Below, piece after piece: positions 27,099-33,905 of a DNA stretch of 33,905 nt. How positions within the stretch are numbered: the stretch's first letter is position 1; each line of letters starts with the position of its first letter. The translations under genes were made by a program, and so were the position numbers. The notes under the pieces are model-generated. The model saw only the letters and a program-made list of their open reading frames with translations, was not told where the DNA came from and made no database searches. Source of the DNA: Bacillota bacterium (GTDB lineage: Bacteria > Bacillota > Clostridia > Lachnospirales > WQUN01). The stretch is from contig WRKG01000293.1 of assembly GCA_009778185.1 (NCBI GenBank), forward strand, positions 1 through 33,905. Direction: 5' to 3'.

Positions 27099-27158
27099 AC
27101 GGGTCAAGGGGCGAAGCTCCTTGCGGGGGGTGTGGGGGGCAGCGCTCCCCACGGTTTT
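27099..27158 (+). repeat. Two-hairpin element B4
   Basis: ACGGGTCAAGGGGCGAAGCTCCTTGCGGGGGGTGTGGGGGGCAGCGCTCCCCACGGTTTT. Confidence 0.85.
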
Positions 27159-27191
27159 GAAGTTGTTTGAGTATATACAATTCCAAATTCG

Positions 27192-28181
27192 TCAAATCAT
27201 AACCTGCACGGCTTTATCCAAAATTTTGACAACACGCAGGGCTTGTTCTGCGCCAGTTAGCGAATCTGTGCCGTTTGTAATGCAATCTGCAAAATGCTCA
27301 ACGCTATTTTTTACGACATCTTCCTGTGGAATATACGGAGCAATCATATCGCCAGTCCTGGATTTGAACTCGTAAACGCCGTATTCATCGTGGGGTTCGC
27401 GGTGGATTATTCCGTGGTCGTAAATTGCTAATTTGTCAACGTTTTTCATATCGTCAAAAATTAGCATTTTTTTTGTGCCGCCGATTACCGTTTGCCGCTC
27501 TTTTAATGGAGAAATCCAGCTAGTTTTTATATGTGCCAAAAATCCGTCATATTTCATGGTTAGATATGTAAGCACTTCCTGGTTGCCATAACGTTTTTCG
27601 CCAACTGCACTTACGCCGATTGGCTCTTTTCCGTTGGAAAGATAATCGATGACGGCTAAATCGTGAACAGCTAAATCTAACATTGCGTTCATATCTGGAC
27701 GGATTGGGCCCAGGTTTACTCGGCTGCCGTCGTAATAGATAATATCGCCTAATTCGCCCATTTCGTACATTTTTTTTACGTATTTTATTATGGGATGATG
27801 CACCATAATGTGATCGCAATGCACAACAAGCCCTTTCGATTTTGCCAAATTGCAAATATCTTCCGCCCGTTGAGAGTTGGTTGCAATGGGTTTTTCGATG
27901 AATAAATGCTTGCCAGCATTCAAAATATCGAGGGCAATATCATAGCTAAACTCGGCTTGCGTTGCTACTGCAAAAGCATCTACCTGCGAATCGGTCAAAA
28001 AATCTCGGTAATTTTTGGAATATGCGACATTATCTCGGTACAACAAATTAGCCCTGTTTAAGGCGGCTTCGCTAATGTCAACGATTGCGTGCAGGTTGGT
28101 TTTGGTGGATGCCATGATGTTTCGTGCAACGTTTGGTCCCCAATAACCGTAACCTATGTGAACTATGTTAATATTTTGCAT
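27192..28181 (-). CDS. Gfo/Idh/MocA oxidoreductase, WbpB-like UDP-sugar dehydrogenase candidate
   Basis: INIVHIGYGYWGPNVARNIMAS; HLFIEKPIATNSQRAEDIC; LAVHDLAVIDYL; position next to WbpD- and WbpE-like genes. Confidence 0.88.
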   Translation of the reverse strand: MQNINIVHIGYGYWGPNVARNIMASTKTNLHAIVDISEAALNRANLLYRDNVAYSKNYRDFLTDSQVDAFAVATQAEFSYDIALDILNAGKHLFIEKPIATNSQRAEDICNLAKSKGLVVHCDHIMVHHPIIKYVKKMYEMGELGDIIYYDGSRVNLGPIRPDMNAMLDLAVHDLAVIDYLSNGKEPIGVSAVGEKRYGNQEVLTYLTMKYDGFLAHIKTSWISPLKERQTVIGGTKKMLIFDDMKNVDKLAIYDHGIIHREPHDEYGVYEFKSRTGDMIAPYIPQEDVVKNSVEHFADCITNGTDSLTGAEQALRVVKILDKAVQVMI

Positions 28182-28193
28182 TTTAGTTCCCTT

Positions 28194-28742
28194 CTAATTT
28201 GGGTTATTTGTAAAATTGGGATTTTTTTTGTTGCAGTGGTCGCAAATATCGCTGTGCAAGCGGTTGCCGCATTCGCAAACCCAGCCAATAATTTTAGCAG
28301 GATTTCCCACAACTAAAGCATTAGCGGGAACATCTTTTGTAACAACGCTACCTGCGCCAACCATGCAAAATTCTCCCAAAGTAACGCCGCAAACTATTGT
28401 AGCGTTTGCTCCGATAGATGCACGATTTTTTACGACAGTTGGCGTAACTTTCCAATCGGCGTTTTCGGCACGAGGAAACATATCGTTGGTAAAAACAGCG
28501 TTTGGTCCAACAAAAGCACCATCGCCAATGGTAACGCCCTTGTAAACAGATACTCCATTTTGAATTTTAACGTTATTCCCTATTATAACGCCGCTATCGA
28601 AATATGTATCTTTGCTGATAATGCAGTTAGTTCCGATAATTACATCTTCGCGGATTTGCGAGTTTATCCAAACTTTTGTGCCGTCGCCAATTTGCGCCTT
28701 TTCGGAAACGTGCGCAAGCGGATGTATAAATTTCTCCATCAT
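28194..28742 (-). CDS. Left-handed beta-helix N-acetyltransferase (WbpD-like)
   Basis: Hexapeptide repeats (IGDGTKVW, VIIGTNCIIS, VIIGNNVKIQNG, VTIGDGAFVGPNAVFTND); C-terminal CECGNRLHSDICDHC. Confidence 0.92.
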   Translation of the reverse strand: MMEKFIHPLAHVSEKAQIGDGTKVWINSQIREDVIIGTNCIISKDTYFDSGVIIGNNVKIQNGVSVYKGVTIGDGAFVGPNAVFTNDMFPRAENADWKVTPTVVKNRASIGANATIVCGVTLGEFCMVGAGSVVTKDVPANALVVGNPAKIIGWVCECGNRLHSDICDHCNKKNPNFTNNPN

Positions 28743-29824
28743 ACAAACTCGTTTACTACCTGTGCAACGGTTTTTATTTCGTCGTCCGTAAGGGCAGGAT
28801 GCACAGGAATTGACACAATTTGCGATTTTATTTGGTTCGCTATAGGGAAATTTGTATCAAAATTAAAATGTTCGTAACATTTTTGTTCGGGAATAGTTAT
28901 AGGATAATGTATGCCATGCCCGATGTTGTTTTTGGTTAAATGGTCGACAAAAGCGTCGCGCTTGCCGTCATGGATAAGCAGACAATATTGATGATAGCAA
29001 TGTTTTACGTTTGGCAAAACGGTGGGCAATGTAATTATGGGATTTTGGATATTTTTATCGTAATATTGTGCAATTTGGATTCGCCGTTCGTTAAATTTAT
29101 CGAGTTTTTCAAGTTGACATAATCCTATTGCGGCGGAAATATTTGTCATTCGATAATTGTAGCCGATTTCGTTGTGATAATAGCGAATTTGCATTCCGTG
29201 ATTTATTAGCAATTTTGCCTTTTCGGCGATTGCCTGGTTGTCAGTTACGATAATTCCGCCCTCCGAGGTTGTCATGTTTTTAGTGGGATAAAAACTAAAA
29301 GCGGCGGCTGTTCCAAAACTGCCAGCTTTTTTGTTTTTGTAGGTTGCACCGTGTGCCTGTGCAGAATCCTCTAATAATAGCACTTTGTACTTTTTGGCAA
29401 GTGCAACAAAAGCATCCATATCGCAGGGATGCCCCAATAAATGGACGATTAAAATTGCCTTTGTGTCGGGGTTTTCGATTAGCTTTTGCTCAACATTTTC
29501 GGGAGTTATGTTAAAAGTGGTTGGATCAATATCGGCAAAAATGGGCGTTCCGCCAACGTAAACAATGCAATTAGTGGACGCAATAAAAGAAAACGGAGTT
29601 GTAATAACTTTGTCGCCTTTGCCGATTCCTATTGCACGCAATAAAATTTCCAGTGCAGTTGTGCCTGAAGAAGTTGCAACGCCGTATTGTACGCCAATGT
29701 ATCGTGCAAAGTGATTTTGAAATTCTTCGGTGATTGCACCGCTTGCTAGCATTCCGCTGTCTAAAACTTGCTGAATTGCTTGTATTTCTTTTTCGTCAAA
29801 AGTTGGTTTTGCTATGGTTATCAT
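28739..29824 (-). CDS. DegT/DnrJ/EryC1 PLP aminotransferase (WbpE-like)
   Basis: HFARYIGVQYGVATSSGTTALEILLRAIGIGKGDKVITTPFSFIAS; FSFYPTKNMTTSEGG; ATGA overlap with 28194-28742. Confidence 0.94.
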   Translation of the reverse strand: MITIAKPTFDEKEIQAIQQVLDSGMLASGAITEEFQNHFARYIGVQYGVATSSGTTALEILLRAIGIGKGDKVITTPFSFIASTNCIVYVGGTPIFADIDPTTFNITPENVEQKLIENPDTKAILIVHLLGHPCDMDAFVALAKKYKVLLLEDSAQAHGATYKNKKAGSFGTAAAFSFYPTKNMTTSEGGIIVTDNQAIAEKAKLLINHGMQIRYYHNEIGYNYRMTNISAAIGLCQLEKLDKFNERRIQIAQYYDKNIQNPIITLPTVLPNVKHCYHQYCLLIHDGKRDAFVDHLTKNNIGHGIHYPITIPEQKCYEHFNFDTNFPIANQIKSQIVSIPVHPALTDDEIKTVAQVVNEFV

Positions 29825-29872
29825 TTTTTCGTACCTTCCTAGTTATTTTAACACCATCCTAGTGCTTTGTGG

Positions 29873-31492
29873 TTACATAAATATATTCGCCATATTCATT
29901 ATAAGATTAACAGGTTGTACAATATTTCCAAAAATTTCGATTTGTTCGGCAAGGTTGATTTTTTGGGCTATTTCGGTAAAATTTTTGTTGTACTTTTTGG
30001 CAACGGCAAGTACATCTATATAAATTAGTGGCAGAGATTCTTGTTGCAAAAAATAATTTAGTAACTCATTTATATTATAACTTGCAACTTGGCTTTCGTC
30101 AAGAAATAATCGAAGTTGCTGAAGTTTAATATATGGGCTGTTTTGGTTTGTTGTGGTGGCTAAAATATTTTTTGCTAGGTTGATTTTGGAGATATTTTCT
30201 TGTGCGGATATTTCTAATTCTATTGTAGTAATTATATCGATATATTGTTTATCGGTCGGCTGATATTTTTCGGCGAAATGGCTGTGTAGGTTTGCCAACA
30301 TTTGTGGATTGTGGTTGATTATTGCGGTTGTTAGGCTTTTGTAGCATTCGTATTGGTTTATGGTAACGGTAGAATCAGCTGTTGTGCGTAACATTGGCAA
30401 ATTTTGTAGATAGTCAATGGCGTTTTCCAAAAGATTAGCTGTTATGAAGGTTTGTAGTATTTTTTGGATAAATTCAATGTCTGGTATGTTGGGTAATAAT
30501 GTATAGGCTAAAATGCCATATAATTCGTTGTTGTCAACTTGTTTTTTGAAATTATACGCCTCTATTAGAGCTTTGTTTGCATCCACCAATTTATTTTGTT
30601 GCAGGAAAGATAAACCTTGTTGATATTTGAAACAATAAGCCGTTTCGGCTAATTTTGACTTTGGCACTTTTTCAAAATATTCTTCTACAATATCAATTAT
30701 TTTTTGATATTGATTTGTTTGTGCGTATATATATATGTACGTATGCACAAATAAAGGGTAAAAAAGTGGATAGCTATACGGATATTTTTCGTCAAATTCG
30801 GCTTTTTGGGCTAAATTTATGCCTGTATCGGCGTATTTAAGACAAGTTTCAACATCGTGAGTATGTATAATATATGATAAAAACAAAAAAATATTTTTAT
30901 AATTTGTTGGATTTTCCTCTAAAATAGCTAACATAGAACGCATATATTTTTCGTCCTTGCCTTTTTCTTTTGATATAGCTGAATCATTTCCGTAATGTAA
31001 GATAGTGGAGTTTAAGTTTTTAGTTGGTTCTTCGAACGGTAATAGACGTTCATGAATTTTGTCATGCCATTGCATACCTTCAATTATTTTGAAAAATCGC
31101 AAAGGTTTATTTATTGTTGGGCTATTTTGAATATCTGGCTCTTCTGTTCGTTTTACAGTGGCTGTGCCGTAATTTTTGTATTCGCCGCTATTAAAAAAAT
31201 CAATTATATTTTGTACATTTTCAAATATTTCATCGGGATCTAAAACAAGAAACCACTCGCCTTTAGCACGTTCAAAACCTTGTTGCCTTGCCCAACCAAA
31301 ATCATCCCGCCATTCTATTTCGAAAACTTTGTTTGTAAACTCTTTAGCTATTGCTATCGAGTTATCGGTTGAGCCTGTATCGTGAATTATAAGTTCGCTG
31401 TCAACGTTATCTAAAATGGGCTTTATTGCGGTTAGACAATCTCGCAAAAAACGCTCTTCATTTTTCATTATCATTCCTATTGTTAAAAGCAT
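29873..31492 (-). CDS. GT2 family glycosyltransferase with TPR-like C-terminal region (copy 1)
   Basis: MLLTIGMIMKNEERFLRDCLTAIKPIL..DTGSTDNSIAIAKEF..GEWFLVLDPDEIF. Confidence 0.9.
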   Translation of the reverse strand: MLLTIGMIMKNEERFLRDCLTAIKPILDNVDSELIIHDTGSTDNSIAIAKEFTNKVFEIEWRDDFGWARQQGFERAKGEWFLVLDPDEIFENVQNIIDFFNSGEYKNYGTATVKRTEEPDIQNSPTINKPLRFFKIIEGMQWHDKIHERLLPFEEPTKNLNSTILHYGNDSAISKEKGKDEKYMRSMLAILEENPTNYKNIFLFLSYIIHTHDVETCLKYADTGINLAQKAEFDEKYPYSYPLFYPLFVHTYIYIYAQTNQYQKIIDIVEEYFEKVPKSKLAETAYCFKYQQGLSFLQQNKLVDANKALIEAYNFKKQVDNNELYGILAYTLLPNIPDIEFIQKILQTFITANLLENAIDYLQNLPMLRTTADSTVTINQYECYKSLTTAIINHNPQMLANLHSHFAEKYQPTDKQYIDIITTIELEISAQENISKINLAKNILATTTNQNSPYIKLQQLRLFLDESQVASYNINELLNYFLQQESLPLIYIDVLAVAKKYNKNFTEIAQKINLAEQIEIFGNIVQPVNLIMNMANIFM

Positions 31493-31519
31493 GGTGGATT
31501 CTCCTTGTTATTTTTAATG

Positions 31520-33127
31520 CTACATAAAAATATTCGCCATATTCATTATAAGATTAACAGGTTGTACAATATTCCCCAAAATTTCGATTGATTCGGCAAG
31601 GTTGATTTTTTGGGCTATTTCGGCAAAATTTTTGTTGTACTTTTTGGCAACGGCAAGTACATCTATATAAATTAGTGGCAGAGATTCCTGTTGCAAAAAA
31701 TAATTTAGTAACTCATCTATATTATAACTTGTGGCTTGGCTTTCGTCAAGAAATAATCGAAGTTGCTGAAGTTTAATATATGGGCTGTTTTGGCTTGTTG
31801 CGGTGGCTAAAATATTTTTTGCTAGGTTGATTTTAGCGGAGTTTTCTTGTGCGGATATTTCTAGTTCTATTGTGGTAATTATATCGATGTATTGTTTATC
31901 GGTTGGTTGATATTTTTCGGCGAAATGGCTATGTAGATTTGCCAACATTTGCGGATTATGGTTGATTATTGCGGTTGTTAGACTTTTGTAGCATTCGTAT
32001 TGGTTTATGGTGATGGTGCGTTTTGGCAATTTGCGAGTCATTGATAAATTTTGCAAATATTCGATAGCATTTTGCAAAAGGTTGGATAACACAAACGTTT
32101 CCAATATTTTGGAAATAAATTCTTCGTCCGAAATGATTGGCAACTGAACAAAAGAATACGCTGGCGATAACTTGTGATTATCCATTTGGTCTTTTAATTT
32201 ATATGCTAATAAAGCGGATTTGTTGGCTTCCAAAAATTTATGTTCGTTTATGTAGGCTGTAATTTGCATATATTTTAGCAAAAAAGCGTTATCTAGTAGT
32301 TTAGATTTTGGCGTGTTTTCAAAGTAATTTGCAACAAAATCGATGGCTTTTGTATATTGTTGGTTTTCAACATACATTGCAGTCAACAACTGTGCAAAAG
32401 AAGCGTACATAAGCGGACTTCGCAAATATTCTTCGTGCAATTCGGTTTGTTTGGCTAAATTAAAGCCCATTTCGAGGTACTCGATAGTAATTTGCGGTTG
32501 ATTTATATAATTAGTCGCCAAAGAAAATATATTTGTATAGTTAGTCGGATCTTCTTTGTAAATATTTTGCACAAGATTAAAATAAAGTTGGCTTTTTTTT
32601 TCAGAAATTTCGCCTTGCATAAGCCCATAATGTAACATTAAGCAATCTAACTGTTTGACAGGCTCTTCGTAAGGAGATAGATGTTCATGTACTTTATCAT
32701 TCCACTGCATACCGTCTATAATTTTGAACAAGCGCAATACTCTACCTATAATTTTGTTTTCACTAGATTCAGGATTATTATCCCTGTTGACAATAGCAGC
32801 ACCGTATTTTTTGTAATCGCTACTGTTAAAAAAATCAATTATTTCTTGAACATCTTCAAAAATTTCATCGGGATCTAAAACAAGAAACCACTCGCCTTTA
32901 GCACGTTCGAAACCTTGTTGTCTTGCCCAGGCAAAATCGTTGCACCATTCTATTTCAAAGACGTTATCAGTAAACTCTTTGGCTATTGCTATCGAGTTGT
33001 CCGTTGAACCTGTATCGCAAATTATCAGTTCGCTGTCAACGTTATCTAAAATTGGCTTTATTGCGGTTAGGCAATCTCGCAAAAAACGCTCTTCGTTTTT
33101 CATTATCATTCCTATTGTTAAAAGCAT
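31520..33127 (-). CDS. GT2 family glycosyltransferase with TPR-like C-terminal region (copy 2)
   Basis: Same N- and C-terminal blocks as copy 1; divergent middle. Confidence 0.9.
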   Translation of the reverse strand: MLLTIGMIMKNEERFLRDCLTAIKPILDNVDSELIICDTGSTDNSIAIAKEFTDNVFEIEWCNDFAWARQQGFERAKGEWFLVLDPDEIFEDVQEIIDFFNSSDYKKYGAAIVNRDNNPESSENKIIGRVLRLFKIIDGMQWNDKVHEHLSPYEEPVKQLDCLMLHYGLMQGEISEKKSQLYFNLVQNIYKEDPTNYTNIFSLATNYINQPQITIEYLEMGFNLAKQTELHEEYLRSPLMYASFAQLLTAMYVENQQYTKAIDFVANYFENTPKSKLLDNAFLLKYMQITAYINEHKFLEANKSALLAYKLKDQMDNHKLSPAYSFVQLPIISDEEFISKILETFVLSNLLQNAIEYLQNLSMTRKLPKRTITINQYECYKSLTTAIINHNPQMLANLHSHFAEKYQPTDKQYIDIITTIELEISAQENSAKINLAKNILATATSQNSPYIKLQQLRLFLDESQATSYNIDELLNYFLQQESLPLIYIDVLAVAKKYNKNFAEIAQKINLAESIEILGNIVQPVNLIMNMANIFM

Positions 33128-33147
33128 GGGGATTCTCCTTTATTGTT

Positions 33148-33905
33148 TTAGTTAAACAGCATTTTACGCATTGTCGGAATATCAGAATCAGCCGGATTAA
33201 TTTGTGCGTAAGTTTCAAAAATTTGTTGTGCTTGCGTTACGTTGCCTGTGTTTAGAATTTCGTATATCATGGATTTTAGGCGGTCGATTTCTTGTTTTAG
33301 CTGTGCTTGCGGATTTTGCTCAACTTCAATTTGGCTGTTATCTATTTGCTGTATGTAATGCTGATATAATGGAGCATATTTTTCAGCAATTTGTAGATAC
33401 TCAGTAAAATTTATATCTTCTTTTTTATTTTTATATGCTTTTGCTAAATAAAAAATTGCAATGTGTTCGTTAGGCAATAAATCAATATTTTCCTCGTTAT
33501 ATGTATTTGTGGAGTATAACATTTTACAATAACGGTGCGAAATATCCACAAACAACTCAAATATTGGTTGACTTTGCGTTTCTTCCAATTTATTTTTTAA
33601 TGTGTTTACAATTTTATACAAAAACCGAATGGGATTTATTTTTTTGTCAAGTACAAATATTTGAGTGTTCAATTTTTGATATATTTCTGTGAAATATTTA
33701 CCATATTGTATAGCAATTACAAGCACATCTGCATATATTATTGAAATTTCTGTTTGTTGTGCAAAATAAGCTAAACAGTTATCTATATCGTAATTTTGCG
33801 TATTCAATTTGTCAATATTTAATTGGATTCGTTGAAACATGACAAATTGACTTTCGTTATTATTTTTTTGCAATATAATATTTGCCAAATTAGTTTTAGT
33901 GGCTT
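33148..33905 (-). CDS. Third tandem GT2-TPR paralog, C-terminal part (open at window edge)
   Basis: LANIILQKNNNESQFVMFQRIQLNIDKLNTQNYDIDNCLAYFAQQTEISIIYADVLVIAIQYGKYFTEIYQKLN matches the C-terminal block of copies 1 and 2 (LAKNILATTTNQNSPYIKLQQLRLFLDESQ...); reading frame continues past the window end. Confidence 0.75.
   Translation of the reverse strand, partial: ATKTNLANIILQKNNNESQFVMFQRIQLNIDKLNTQNYDIDNCLAYFAQQTEISIIYADVLVIAIQYGKYFTEIYQKLNTQIFVLDKKINPIRFLYKIVNTLKNKLEETQSQPIFELFVDISHRYCKMLYSTNTYNEENIDLLPNEHIAIFYLAKAYKNKKEDINFTEYLQIAEKYAPLYQHYIQQIDNSQIEVEQNPQAQLKQEIDRLKSMIYEILNTGNVTQAQQIFETYAQINPADSDIPTMRKMLFN

Noticed and set aside
10757-27158. A CRISPR array, from repeated similar palindromes
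   Set aside because: Copies are dispersed over 16 kb with no regular spacers and no cas genes.

Overview
33.9 kb chromosomal window from what looks like a Firmicutes/Clostridia genome (inferred from AGGAGG-type Shine-Dalgarno sites, the infC-rpmI-rplT leader and operon, and gene content; no database search was possible). Recognisable genes: partial ABC transporter, lipoprotein, metY-type sulfhydrylase, GH27 alpha-galactosidase with an inserted module, RtcB, tRNA-Glu(CTC), infC-rpmI-rplT, orphan FliD-like protein plus NUDIX, flavin reductase, a two-gene FAD oxidoreductase operon (GlpA-like), Gfo/Idh/MocA plus sugar isomerase, EF-G-like GTPase, polysaccharide deacetylase, sbcDC, tRNA-Thr(CGT), asnS, a tandem pair of MotA-loop/FliG-C-like proteins, a WecB/TagA glycosyltransferase, and a sugar/glycosylation island (WbpB/D/E-like genes plus at least three tandem GT2-TPR glycosyltransferases). 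The two signals most worth follow-up are: (1) a nested system of intergenic palindromes (A: GGGCGGATAATATCCGCCC; B: a two-hairpin element with compensatory changes; C: a small palindrome found inside A and B), repeatedly arranged as tandem array-A-B, with inverted B copies flanking an EF-G-like gene; and (2) a soluble protein that appears to join a MotA cytoplasmic-loop domain (stator) to a FliG C-terminal domain (rotor), next to a MotA-loop-only paralog.
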